From Trichomonas vaginalis G3 (Eukaryota > Parabasalia > Trichomonadida > Trichomonadidae), in contig NC_067204.1 of the NCBI RefSeq assembly GCF_026262505.1, positions 5,117,797-5,181,796 of the forward strand: a stretch of DNA of 64,000 bases, given 5' to 3'. The position numbers were made by a program, and so were the translations under genes. Below are positions 20,109 through 29,260 of this stretch, piece by piece; the stretch's first letter is position 1; every line of letters begins with the position of its first letter. The notes below the pieces were generated by a model. The model was not told where the DNA came from. It ran no database searches and saw nothing but the letters and a program-made list of their open reading frames with translations.

Positions 20109-21050
20109 ATGTTTTTAGGTAATATATGGGGTGTCATGGCTGGTTGGCAAGTACTTGCACTTATATTATGTGGTGCTGGCACTGTTGTATCATATACTTG
20201 CACAATTTACGGTGAATTTATTTCAATTCTTGCTTTAGCTATCTGTTATTTCATAATCTTTATAACAAACGTTTGGTGGTGGCCAAAATCCAAAACTCCA
20301 TGGTGGTCATACTTCCTTGTTGCTTTATTCTGCCTTGGTGGTGATATCTCTGGTGTTTTTGCGTATAACTATACATCACTTGCTTCTGCTATGCTTTTAG
20401 CAACAACTGTTATCTTTTGGGTAGCACCAATTGCATATTTTGTTTTTCATAGAAAAGTTAATTGGAAACAAATGATTGCAATGATATTGGGAGTCTTAGG
20501 AGTGTCCATGATTCTTATTGCACAAGGAATAAAGGATAGCAAGCTTAAAGGAAACCTTATTGCTCTTTCAAGTGCGATTTGTTATGCATTCTCAACAATT
20601 TTACAGGAGAAGTTGGTTAAAGATGATAGCGCAAGATTATATCTACTTAGATTATCAATATCCGCATTACCAATTTCCATTATTTTGAGTGGAAGTTTAG
20701 AATGGAAGACAATTAAAAATTACAAGTGGGAAACAAAGTCTATTTGCCTCACAGTTGGATATTCAGTTCTTCTATCCTTATATTACATGCTATCTCCTGT
20801 AATTATGAAATATTCCAACGCAACAGTTATGAATATTTCAATGCTATCGTCAAACTTCTATTCTTTGGCCATAGACATATTCCTGTTCGGAAGCAAAGCA
20901 AATTGGCTCTATTTGGTCGGTTTTATGTTCATTCCGCTCGCAGTTTCGATTTTCGTGCTCTCTGAACCAAAGCCATCGAAGGATAGTGCTCCACAGCTAC
21001 TAGTATCAGATGATATAAGCTCAATAAGTAAAGAACCAAGCTTAATGTAA
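20109..21050 (+). CDS. DMT-superfamily transporter, SLC35F-like
   Basis: A 313-residue integral membrane protein with about ten hydrophobic segments spread over residues 10-290 and a short polar C-terminal tail. The order of helices, the GVLGVSMILIA segment near the middle and the repeat of two five-helix halves fit the drug/metabolite transporter superfamily, and the overall look (GDISGVFAYNYTSLASAMLL, ILQEKLVK) resembles SLC35F members. Substrate and membrane (plasma membrane, Golgi or ER) cannot be told from sequence. The start at MFLG is the first ATG; a second Met ten codons in would also keep all helices. It is divergent from HydF. Confidence 0.85.
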   Translation: MFLGNIWGVMAGWQVLALILCGAGTVVSYTCTIYGEFISILALAICYFIIFITNVWWWPKSKTPWWSYFLVALFCLGGDISGVFAYNYTSLASAMLLATTVIFWVAPIAYFVFHRKVNWKQMIAMILGVLGVSMILIAQGIKDSKLKGNLIALSSAICYAFSTILQEKLVKDDSARLYLLRLSISALPISIILSGSLEWKTIKNYKWETKSICLTVGYSVLLSLYYMLSPVIMKYSNATVMNISMLSSNFYSLAIDIFLFGSKANWLYLVGFMFIPLAVSIFVLSEPKPSKDSAPQLLVSDDISSISKEPSLM

Positions 21051-21648
21051 TATTAAAAATTTATACTTCGTTTTGCTTTAAGTAAACAAGTTATTTACTA
21101 GTGAATCATAACATTTTATCAAAGTTTTTGCTCAAAGAATGAGTGTTAATAATAAAATCAAATTTTCAATTTGCAGAATATCTATAAATTGGCTATATTT
21201 CATTTCTATTATCATACCATTGGAGGTTTATATTAATTAATAATAATCTAAATCGAATTATTTAATTGATTTGATTTTTGAAATATAAAACGAATCAAAA
21301 GGTGTATCTATCGACTTTTGAGTAGTTCACATTTCAAATGTTGATAATTCCTTCACTGAGAGTGAGAGTGATTTTTCAAATTTGAAGTTTGTAAAATTTT
21401 GGCACTTTTATTGAAATAATATATATGACAATTATACACTTCCTATCTCCCTATATATGTATCATGGAAGCCTGCATTAGGACTATGTAACAGAGCATAG
21501 CCATCTATACTTTGTCATTTGATATTTACTTGGGAAACGCTCTTTGGCTTGACTATTTTATGCAAATTCAGGAAACGACATTTTTTAATGAGTTTGAAAA
21601 GTGTCAAATATATATTAAATATCTAAACATATTAAATTTATCGAATAA
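21051..21648. other. Intergenic gap before tRNA-Met
   Basis: AT-rich spacer. I see no gene, strong hairpin or element in it. Confidence 0.5.
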
Positions 21649-21722
21649 AGCGATGTGGAACAGTTGGTTTAGTTCGTAAGGCTCATAACCTTAAGGTCGC
21701 TGGTTCGAGTCCAGTCATCGCT
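21649..21722 (+). tRNA. tRNA-Met (CAT), elongator type
   Basis: A 74-base cloverleaf. The acceptor stem AGCGATG pairs fully with CATCGCT. The D arm is GAAC...GTTC, the anticodon stem TAAGG pairs with CCTTA around loop CTCATAA (anticodon CAT), and the T arm is GCTGG TTCGAGT CCAGT, with one G-T pair. The T loop TTCGAGT is the elongator form; eukaryotic initiator tRNAs usually have A in place of the first T. No intron. CTTTTT follows at once as a Pol III terminator. The ankyrin gene at 21760 starts 37 bases downstream. Confidence 0.96.
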
Positions 21723-21759
21723 CTTTTTACATTTATCTCATTGTTTTTTTTATTTATAA

Positions 21760-23085
21760 ATGACCGAATGCTTTCAAAGGAAATACGATGAATATATGAG
21801 TGCTTTTCAAATGGTTAGTGATATTTTTACATTATTATATCGACCCACAACAAGAAATGAGGAAGAACTCAATGAAATTTACAATATGATTAAAATACAT
21901 TTGATAAACTCAGGAAGTTATACAGCAGAACAAATTGTTCAAGAAATATTTTTAATGTCAATATACAACAACCGCTATATGAAGTCGTATTGGACAATAT
22001 TCAAAAAAATTTATGAAGAATATCATCCAAAATTGAACGATAGTATTCAACCAATTTTCCATTACTTAGCTTTTCAAGAATATGGAATAGTTTTTAATGA
22101 AAATAATAAAAAATCTTTCCAAAAATATGAATCTCAAAATATTACACTTGATGTTCACGAAAAATGTACAGTTTATCAAGCAATAATGGAAGATGATACA
22201 AATTTATTTATATTGTTTACTGAATCCGAAGATTTTAATCAAGATCAAAGACTAGAAAATGATTTCTATCCAGGTTACAAAGGTGGCCTTTCATATCTTG
22301 AAGCATGCTGTTATCATGGAGCAAAAAAATGTTTCAAGCTCTTAAGATCAAAATTTGATTCAGAAATTACCCAAAGATGTCTTTGTCTTTCATTTCTTGG
22401 CGGAAATCAAGAAATAATGAGTGAATGTTTAAAAGTTTTCAAACCAGATAAATGGTATTGCATGTGGTATGCAATTATTTCACACAATATTGATTTTGTT
22501 ACTTATTTGACGAATGAATATGGTATAAAAGTCAATTTAGAGAATTGTGGAATCCATAAAAATTTTCAGGCATTTTTTGTTTATTTAGATCAAACTAATA
22601 AAATCAACAAATGCTTTGTTCAATCCCCGTTATTCAATCTTCCATATCTTTGTGAATTTCTTCTTTCTCATGATGCAGATATCAATTCAAAAAGTATATC
22701 TGGAGGTACGACACTTCATAACGCAATCACTTTTTGCTGCAAAGAATCGGCTAAGTTCCTAATTTTTCATGGCGCTGATGTAAATGCAAAAGATAAATAT
22801 TTGACAACTCCTCTTCACCTAACATCTGAATATAATAATTTCGAAATTGCAGAGCTGCTTATTTCACATGGTGCAGATGTAAATGCAAAAGATGCACAGT
22901 TAACCACTCCACTTCATTTGGCTTCACAATATAATTGTTTTGAAATTGTAAAAATACTATTATTACATGGTGCAGATGTAAATGCAAAAGATAAAAATGA
23001 GAAAACTACTCTTGATTTTGCAGAAGATATTTATTTAAAAATTGCAGATCTCCTTTCATCTTATGGTGCACTGAAGTCAACTTAG
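21760..23085 (+). CDS. Ankyrin-repeat protein, DUF3447 type (441 aa)
   Basis: This is a paralogue of the gene at 7392 with the same N-terminal layout: MSECLK, AIISHNIDFV and a Cys-rich segment near residue 260-300, then about four ankyrin repeats (residues 300-435) ending in nearly identical ISHGADVNAKD blocks. The frame is intact. TCATTG lies about 20 bases before the ATG and the tRNA terminator about 35 bases before it, so the promoter is very short. Codon use is more AT-rich than in the 7392 gene. Its last repeat and 3' flank are duplicated in degenerate form at 24755-25172. Confidence 0.92.
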   Translation: MTECFQRKYDEYMSAFQMVSDIFTLLYRPTTRNEEELNEIYNMIKIHLINSGSYTAEQIVQEIFLMSIYNNRYMKSYWTIFKKIYEEYHPKLNDSIQPIFHYLAFQEYGIVFNENNKKSFQKYESQNITLDVHEKCTVYQAIMEDDTNLFILFTESEDFNQDQRLENDFYPGYKGGLSYLEACCYHGAKKCFKLLRSKFDSEITQRCLCLSFLGGNQEIMSECLKVFKPDKWYCMWYAIISHNIDFVTYLTNEYGIKVNLENCGIHKNFQAFFVYLDQTNKINKCFVQSPLFNLPYLCEFLLSHDADINSKSISGGTTLHNAITFCCKESAKFLIFHGADVNAKDKYLTTPLHLTSEYNNFEIAELLISHGADVNAKDAQLTTPLHLASQYNCFEIVKILLLHGADVNAKDKNEKTTLDFAEDIYLKIADLLSSYGALKST

Positions 23086-23640
23086 AAAGTTTGCAGCATT
23101 CACCTTAATCGAACCATTTCACTTTCTAATTTGTACTTTTTTCTAGCTAATACAGTGAACTACACCATCATTTAGTTATGCTAGATTTTCCAGCTAACTT
23201 GATATATGTATAAACGAATTTTTGATAAGTTTCAATAACATCATGAAACGAGCGCATCAAGTACATATGATTTATATCTGGTTATATGATAAAATACAAT
23301 TTCGGAATCTTTTCTTAATGGATCAATGGGAAAACACTTTAATTGAATATTATTAAACATGGTGGTGCAATCTAACTCCTCCCATTTTAGAGACAACTCT
23401 TTTTACCAAGAAAAATTGTTCAAGACTATCAATTTCTATTTAGACATAATGAAATATATATACGGTAAGCCATTAATATATAGTATGAAATGATGAACTG
23501 GTTTTTTAATCACATTTTTGTTTTTGCCAGAGAATTAGATAGAATTCAACGAAATTTAAATTTAGAAGAAAACTGCTTGTCATATTTATATTTTAATTTT
23601 TATACATGCGAAAATTTTTAAATTCACAATTAAATAGTTA
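23086..23640. other. 3' flank of the ankyrin gene
   Basis: AT-rich non-coding sequence. Parts reappear, diverged, at 24840-25010, which marks this as the left part of a duplicated block. No gene seen. Confidence 0.5.
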
Positions 23641-24246
23641 AAATAGCGATCCATTATGTGCATTATTTATCCTTTAAAAATACATTTGTCGCGCCATGGT
23701 CAACCAAGAATTTAACAATGTCATTTGAAGCTTTATTAATGGCAATACTAAGGGGACATTCCTTAAAGGAAAATATATATCATGTAATAATGAGTGATAT
23801 TATTTTAAAGATAATTCCTTATGATAATGATTGATAGTAAATTAATTTGAATTCTATGAGAAAATGATTAATATTATATTAAAAAGAATAAGCTTAACAT
23901 TCACATCAGCGCCATGGTCAACTAAGAGTTTGACTATATCAATTGACCTTTCCTTAATAGCAAGAGTAAGAGGATATTCTTTAATTGAAAATTCATTTCA
24001 TTTAATAACGATTGATATTAGAACAATGAGAATTCCATATGATAATGATTGATATAAGATGAAAGAAAATACAATTTAATAATGATTGATATCATATGAA
24101 ATAATATTCCATAAAGTAAAAATTGATATTGAATTAAATAGAATATGATATATTAATGATTGATATTGAAACAAAAAGAATCAGTCTAGAATTCACGTCA
24201 GCACCATGGTCAACTAAAATTCTGACAATATCAACTGAATTTGCCC
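23641..24246 (-). pseudogene. Isolated ankyrin modules in AT-rich spacer, block 1
   Basis: On the minus strand, single ankyrin modules appear with their turn (HGAD or HGA) at about 23690, 23910 and 24200. Each is open for about 35-40 codons, with a pattern such as SPLSIAIN, DIVKFLVDHGA. Between modules lie 100-200 bases of low-complexity AATAATGATTGATATT-like sequence containing stops in all frames. No start codon or full-length frame links them, and trichomonad intron signals (GTAYGT and ACTAACACACAG) are absent at the joins. The third module is split by the small element at 24257. They read in the same direction as the DUF3447 gene at 27809-28891. Confidence 0.7.
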
Positions 24247-24256
24247 TAATTGCAAG

Positions 24257-24387
24257 TAGGGTTTTGCAAACTGGCACGGGTTTCGAGGATTCGTGCCAGT
24301 TACGGGCGTAAAATTGAATGGGCAAAGGGCAAAAAAAGGGAAATTTTTGCAACATTGTGCCACTTTACGTGCCACTTTGCAAAACCA
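24257..24387. mobile_element. 131-bp MITE with 10-bp target duplication
   Basis: TAATTGCAAG at 24247-24256 is repeated at 24388-24397. Between them the ends carry inverted repeats GGTTTTGCAAA-C/G-TGGCACG. The insertion splits an ankyrin module, and removing it with one copy of the duplication restores the module pattern. A 9-10-bp duplication fits a MULE-mobilised miniature element. The interior has a second GGCACG/CGTGCC pair and no coding capacity. Confidence 0.85.
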
Positions 24388-24397
24388 TAATTGCAAG

Positions 24398-24754
24398 CGA
24401 GAGAGGACAGTCTTTAATTGAAAATAAATTGTATTTAACAATGATTGATATTAACTGAAATAGAATTAGTTAAAGCAATGATCGATATTATCTTAAATAG
24501 GATTGCATATAATAATGATTGATATTAAATCAAAATGATTAAATGAAATTTTTGTGTGCGATAACCGGTCTTGACAATTTTGCCAAAATACATCGCTGTT
24601 ACCGTTGTTTATTAGTTCAGTAATAAGCAAACAACACAGACCTTATATCAGACTCCACTCTAGACCAAGCAGAGTCTTTGGAAAAGTCGAAATTGAAACA
24701 AATGCCTATATTTCATATGATCAGATGAGGAGAATGGGCTGGCGTAACTGTGAT
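24398..24754. other. Spacer and unidentified insert
   Basis: 24398-24540 continues the ankyrin module and its AT-rich spacer. 24555-24755 is less AT-rich and has a 63-codon plus-strand frame (start 24605) that I do not recognise. It ends where the duplicated ankyrin-gene tail begins, so it may be the remnant of a separate insertion. Confidence 0.4.
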
Positions 24755-25172
24755 CTTACGTATTTGCAAAAGATAAAAATGAGAAACTCCTCTTAATATT
24801 GCAGATCTGCTTCCAGCTTCTGGTGTAATGAAGTCAACTTAAAAATTTGCAGTGTTCACATTAAATTTCTTTGAATTCCATCTAATTCTCTTGCCAACAC
24901 ATATACATGATTAAAAAGACTACTTGGTATTCTTATAATTAACTGGCAAAAAATTATAAAATGTACAATTAAATAATTATAATAGCGATCTTTTATGTGT
25001 ATTATTTATCACTTAAAAAAATATTTTTCGCACCATGGTCAACCAAGAATTTAACAATGTCAGTTGAATTTTTCTTAATGGCAATAGTAAGAGGACAACC
25101 CTTAAAGGAAAATATATATCATTTAATAATGATTGATAGTAAATTAATTTGAATTCTATGAGAAAATGATTA
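24755..25172. repeat. Degenerate duplicate of the 3' end of the 21760 ankyrin gene
   Basis: 24760-24850 matches 22985-23095 (GCAAAAGATAAAAATGAGAAA, then the Leu/Ser/Tyr-Gly end of the last repeat and the stop region) and 24950-25172 matches 23630-23870, including another minus-strand ankyrin module at about 25031. It shows that a block of about 0.9 kb, including the gene tail, was duplicated before the mariner insertion. Confidence 0.75.
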
Positions 25173-25257
25173 ATATAGGGTGTCCAAAGGTGTGTTTAGC
25201 ACAAACCTGAATACTGCGAATAGAAATAAACAAGTTACATATATATATAAAGTTTAT

Positions 25258-26274
25258 TTAAATATAATCACCATTGGATTCAATCACGCGTTCGCAGCGA
25301 TCGATCCAGGCTTGAAAGACACGCTTTAAATCATCATGAGAAAATTGCTCAAATTGCTCTCTTACAAAATTTTCAAGATCATCTGGACTCGCGAATTCGC
25401 GTCCTTCAGCTCTCTTTTTTAGCGTGCCGAATAAATAAAAGTCAGAGGGTGCAATATCAGGTGAATAAATTGGGTTTGGAACAACTTTGACATTGTTTTC
25501 CACCAAGTAATTCATTACCTTATGACTTTTGTGAACTCTTGAATTATCAAAATGAATTGCAAACTTTTGTTTTTGTTGTTTGGATTTCTCAAACTCATCA
25601 GAATTGATAATTTGAGTAAGAACATTGTCAATTAGATACTGAGCATTCATCGTATTAGGTTTTTGAAGAATATCAATTGCGATGATGCCATTCACGCCCC
25701 AAAAAACCGACAACATCATCATTGGTGTGTCAATTTTTTTCTTCGGGAATGTTTGTGGATTTTCATCCTTCGGGATCCACATGATTTTGGCTTCTGTTGC
25801 ATATTGAAACCAAGACTCGTCCCCTGTTACTAAAAAGCGAAACTTCTTGGATTGATACGCACCCAATATAGAGAGGAGCTCTTTCGAAGATTGGACTCTA
25901 GATTTTTTTTGAACTGAATTAAGGTTGTGCGGAACCCAACGTGTATACGCTAGTTTGTAGTTCAAATAATTGTGCAGATAATAACTGACTGTTGTACGTG
26001 GTATCTTTGTCATCTCCTCTATCCTTCTGAGTGATGCTCTTGGGTCTTCATCTAGCGCTTGAAGAATTGCTTTGATTTTTCTTTGATCCGGCGATTTTTT
26101 GTCAATTTTTATGATGGGCGCCTTTTTGTTCATGAAGTGATACATCCTAACATGATACGTTACAGTGGAATAGCTAGGAGCATCCATACCGAAGCATTTT
26201 ACCAATGTCTCGTAGATTTTTTTACAGTCTTTGCATTTTTTTGCAAGAGCGAGGATGTTTTCTTTATGATTCAT
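25258..26274 (-). CDS. Mariner transposase (DD34D)
   Basis: 338 residues from the chosen Met. The N-terminal third holds helix-turn-helix regions for terminal repeat binding (SLRRIEEMTKIPRTTVSYYL at about residues 80-100). The catalytic triad is visible as TGDESW (about 160), HFDNSRVH (about 253) and YSPDIAPSDFYLF (about 282-294), with 34 residues between the second and third Asp, the mariner DD34D signature. The frame is intact. It could be extended 37 codons upstream, but that stretch contains three E2F-like GC-rich sites and atypical residues, so the ATG at 26274 is preferred. The protein cuts and pastes the element at TA sites. Confidence 0.94.
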   Translation of the reverse strand: MNHKENILALAKKCKDCKKIYETLVKCFGMDAPSYSTVTYHVRMYHFMNKKAPIIKIDKKSPDQRKIKAILQALDEDPRASLRRIEEMTKIPRTTVSYYLHNYLNYKLAYTRWVPHNLNSVQKKSRVQSSKELLSILGAYQSKKFRFLVTGDESWFQYATEAKIMWIPKDENPQTFPKKKIDTPMMMLSVFWGVNGIIAIDILQKPNTMNAQYLIDNVLTQIINSDEFEKSKQQKQKFAIHFDNSRVHKSHKVMNYLVENNVKVVPNPIYSPDIAPSDFYLFGTLKKRAEGREFASPDDLENFVREQFEQFSHDDLKRVFQAWIDRCERVIESNGDYI

Positions 26275-26291
26275 TAAAAAAATGAAAAAAA

Positions 26292-26362
26292 TCCCGCCAA
26301 AATTTCCCGCGAAACCGCCTCTTGTCTCAAAATTCATTTTATATCCCGGCATGGCGCCAAAA
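26292..26362 (-). promoter_or_regulatory. E2F-like sites upstream of the transposase
   Basis: Three sites lie 18-90 bases before the transposase ATG: TCCCGCCAAAA (26292-26302), TTTCCCGCGAAA (26303-26314) and GGCGCCAAAA (26353-26362). The middle one is a perfect match to the E2F/DP palindrome. Function is inferred. Confidence 0.5.
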
Positions 26363-26445
26363 TACAACATACTCATCATATACATATATTCATATTTTTT
26401 ATTATATATTTATAATCAGCATATATCTCCTTTAATAGTCTCATA

Positions 26446-26903
26446 TATTATATTAAAAAGAATAAGCTTAACATTCACATCAGCGCCATGGGCAACTAAG
26501 AGTTTAACAATATCAATTGACCTTTCCTTAATAGCAAGAGTAAGAGGATATTCTTTAATTGAAAATATACTTCATTTAATAATGATCATTAATAGAACAA
26601 TGAGAATTACATTTAATAATGTTTGATATGAGATGAAAGAAAATTGTATATAATACTGATTGATAATAGATCAAAAAGAGCAAGTTGAGTATTGACATCA
26701 GCACCATGATCAACTAAGAGTTTGACAATATCAATTGAATTTTCCTTAATAGCAAGAGAAAGTGGACAATCTTTAATTGAAAATAAATTGCATATAACAA
26801 TGATTGATATGATCTTAAAGAGAATTTTATATAACAATGATTAATAATAAATTAAATATAATTCCATATAATAATGATTGATATACGATGAAAGAGAATT
26901 TTA
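26446..26903 (-). pseudogene. Isolated ankyrin modules, block 2
   Basis: Continuation of the duplicated field beyond the mariner, closely matching 23874-24240. Minus-strand modules with turns at about 26481 and 26700; the second reads CPLSLAIKENSIDIVKLL then VDHGADVN. Spacers are AT-rich and stop-filled. Confidence 0.7.
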
Positions 26904-27268
26904 GAGTAGGTGCCAAAAGTGCTTACTCTTAAACAACCGTCGGATTTCTGGGTGAAATCGTGACACACTTTCGTCTTTCGTAGGCGGTGGTGGTTGTTAC
27001 AAAAGGTAACTTCGAATGTAGCGTGAAATCTGCAAAAAAATTCTGAAATTTGAATGGATAACACAAAAATTGAATAGTTTACGTCAATAAAAAAGAGAAA
27101 AATGAAGCCAGTGTGTCTCGAACCTAGGACTTAGAGCAGCAATCCCACTGTTTATCCCATTACACTACATGCATCTCTCACCTCAGTGAATGAGATCAAC
27201 TATATGATAACTTTTTCCCCATTATATTCTTGTGGAAAAGTGACAAATAGCAACTTTGACCCTCTCTC
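26904..27268. mobile_element. 365-bp element with 10-bp target duplication and tRNA-like core
   Basis: GAGAATTTTA at 26894-26903 is repeated at 27269-27278. The ends are weak inverted repeats (GAGTAGGTGCCAAAAG against GAGAGAGGGTCAAAG). Inside, the minus strand carries a tRNA-like stretch with Pol III A and B boxes. A 10-bp duplication suggests a MULE-mobilised element, whereas the tRNA-like core would also fit a SINE; a poly-A tail is not seen. It interrupts AT-rich spacer between ankyrin modules. Confidence 0.75.
27104..27175 (-). pseudogene. tRNA-like sequence (Pol III boxes kept, cloverleaf broken)
   Basis: On the minus strand TAGTGTAATGG (27157-27167) fits the A box and GGTTCGAGAC (27115-27124) fits most of the B box at normal spacing. 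The anticodon stem is weak and the T stem and acceptor stem do not pair, so it is not a working tRNA. Most likely a decayed tRNA or the head of a tRNA-derived element. Confidence 0.5.
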
Positions 27269-27808
27269 GAGAATTTTATATAATTATGATCGATAATAAA
27301 TTATATAGAACTCCGTATGATAATGATTGATATAAGATGAAAGAGAGTCCAATTTAATAATGATTTACATCAGATAAAATAAAATTCCAGAAAATAAGAA
27401 TTGATATTTAAATAAAGAGAATACTATATAATAATAATTGATATTGAATCAAAAAGAGTAAGTCGAAAATTCACGTCAGCACCATGGTCAACTAAAATTC
27501 TGACAATTTCAACTGAATTTTCCCTAACAGCAAATGTGAGTGGAGAATCTTTAATTGAAAATATATTTCATTTAATAATGATTAATAATAGATGAAATAG
27601 AATTATATTGGGTAATGAATGATATTAGTTGAAAGATAATTCTTTATAATAATGATTGATAGAAATTTTAGCATTGACATCAGCACCATGGTCAACTAAG
27701 AGTTTGACAATTTCAGTTGAATTTGAATTAATAGCAAGTGTAAGTGGAGAATCTTTAATTGAAAATATATTTTATTTAATAATGATTGATGTAAAATTTA
27801 ATTGAATT
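27269..27808 (-). pseudogene. Isolated ankyrin modules, block 3
   Basis: Two more minus-strand modules, turns at about 27480 and 27682; the latter reads SPLTLAINSNSTEIVKLL then VDHGADVNAK. Each is an uninterrupted module of roughly 33 residues; the spacers repeat AATAATGATTGATATT-like sequence. This block lies directly downstream of, and in the same direction as, the DUF3447 gene at 27809. Confidence 0.7.
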
Positions 27809-28891
27809 CTATCTTATAATTATCAATATCAAATCAAAGAGAATTGAATAAAATAAACAATGAAAATCAAGATTAATATTGACTTCTGCACCATGTGAAA
27901 CAAGAATTTTGGCTGCATCTATATTATTATATATTGCTGCATAATCCAAAGCAGTCATCGATTTTCGATCATGATTATTGTTAATTTTATAAGAAGTGTT
28001 AAACAAAAACATAAAGATATCGGAATTTTGTGACATGCATGCATAATGAATAATATTTCTGCTCATGCAATCATTTGTATCAGGAAGCCTTTCGTTTCTG
28101 ATGATATCAATTGTTTGAGGAAATGCAGCACACCATGGAATGATAGAACTTTTTTCTTTCTCGAAAAGTAGAAATACAGCTTTCAGATTTTGATATTTGA
28201 TAATATCTTCGAAAATAGGCAGGAAATCAAAAGAGGAATCACAGAAATCATTAGAAGAAAATATATTTCTATCTAAAACAAATTGAAGCATTTCGAAGTT
28301 GTGTGAATTTACAATTTCTCTAAGACAATCCATGTCCATTTGATTCTCCTTTAAGCATTCATTGATAATGTCTGCGTTTTTACCGATTAATGAATACTTA
28401 AGACATTTTGTTGATATTTTATAATTTTGATCTGAAATTAAGAAATAAAAAATGTTTACAGATCCAAAATAAGCGCATGTTTCAATTAATGACAAAGTGA
28501 CAATATTTGTTTTATTCAAAATAGGAATTATAATAAATTTATTATTTTTGATTCCATTTTGAGAAAAATATTCCTTGAATTTATCAATTTGATCATGTAT
28601 AACAATAAATTGGATTGATCCTTCCAATGGAAATGTTAATTTAGAAATCTCTTCACTAATCAATCCGATATTCTTGAGTATTTTAACATAAATCTCTCCT
28701 GAAGAATAATTATATTGAAACGCTTTGGTAATAATCATCATAAGTTGTGTTTTAGTAAGTTGATACTTCGAAATCAATACTTTATTGATAATATTGCACA
28801 TATCTTCAATAGATTCATTAGATTTTATACGGAAAAGCTTTTCAAGTGCTCCAATAAAGTCTTCATATTTCTTTGAATAGTCGGAACTCAT
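27809..28891 (-). CDS. Truncated ankyrin protein, DUF3447 type (360 aa)
   Basis: It has the N-terminal helical domain of the family (residues about 1-290, with a NECLKE stretch and a VNSHNFEML stretch) but only one clear ankyrin repeat (MTALDYAAIYNNIDAAKILV then SHGAEVN). It then runs into the AT-rich spacer and stops after a hydrophobic tail made by spacer sequence (FYSILFDLILIIIR). Relatives here have 4-15 repeats, so it looks 3'-truncated by spacer growth. Whether the short product is made is unknown. A strong palindrome (28900-28924) and TCATTG lie just upstream. Confidence 0.75.
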   Translation of the reverse strand: MSSDYSKKYEDFIGALEKLFRIKSNESIEDMCNIINKVLISKYQLTKTQLMMIITKAFQYNYSSGEIYVKILKNIGLISEEISKLTFPLEGSIQFIVIHDQIDKFKEYFSQNGIKNNKFIIIPILNKTNIVTLSLIETCAYFGSVNIFYFLISDQNYKISTKCLKYSLIGKNADIINECLKENQMDMDCLREIVNSHNFEMLQFVLDRNIFSSNDFCDSSFDFLPIFEDIIKYQNLKAVFLLFEKEKSSIIPWCAAFPQTIDIIRNERLPDTNDCMSRNIIHYACMSQNSDIFMFLFNTSYKINNNHDRKSMTALDYAAIYNNIDAAKILVSHGAEVNINLDFHCLFYSILFDLILIIIR

Positions 28892-28899
28892 ATTAAAAT

Positions 28900-28924
28900 A
28901 AACTATTCAAATTTTGAATAGTTT
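28900..28924. promoter_or_regulatory. Palindrome AAACTATTCAAA-T-TTTGAATAGTTT
   Basis: Perfect 12-base arms around one base, 9 bases upstream of the ATG at 28891. The half-site TTGAATAGTTTAC is also present at about 27069-27081. It may be an operator-like site or a transcript hairpin; function unknown. Confidence 0.6.
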
Positions 28925-29260
28925 ACAATGATTCATAATATTAACCAAGGATTACAGAATAAAATAGTATCTAGCACATGACGACATTATATTCCAGAAC
29001 ACTATTTTGTCTCACAATATGTTATTAACATTCTAAATTAAATATTTATTAAAATCAATATATTTAAGTCAAATAACAGTGTAATTGTTATATCCTAACA
29101 TATGATAGCATAAGTTATATATTGTTACCTTAAAAATACATTTTTATTTTAGATTCATATATGCATTAATGACTTTTTATGTATTAACACAAAAATACAG
29201 TTGCAAAACGTTAGAACTAGTATTATATCATATAATTATATATGTAAATAATGAGGAATA
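28925..29260. other. Intergenic gap
   Basis: AT-rich spacer between two ankyrin genes on the same strand. No gene or element recognised. Confidence 0.5.

Larger units (their letters stand above)
25176..26445 (-). mobile_element. Mariner transposon, apparently complete
   Basis: About 1,270 bases inserted at TA. Comparison with the uninterrupted paralogous site at 23866-23890 (ATGATTAATATTATATTAAAAAG) gives both ends exactly: left flank ends ...GATTAATA, right flank resumes TATTATATT. The ends are only loosely inverted repeats (AAAGGTG versus AAAGGAG within the first 20 bases). It contains one full-length transposase frame on the minus strand. The structure and size fit the Tvmar1 family known from Trichomonas vaginalis; the family name is from memory, not from a search. 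Confidence 0.9.

Noticed and set aside
24605-24796. 63-codon plus-strand frame as a gene
   Set aside because: No family likeness, no promoter motif, and it sits between degenerate ankyrin fragments; more likely a chance frame in an inserted piece.
27104-27175. A working tRNA gene
   Set aside because: Only Pol III boxes are kept; acceptor and T stems do not pair.
23641-27808. A single spliced ankyrin gene with introns between modules
   Set aside because: The joins lack the conserved trichomonad 5' GTAYGT and 3' ACTAACACACAG intron signals, and spacers vary freely in length.
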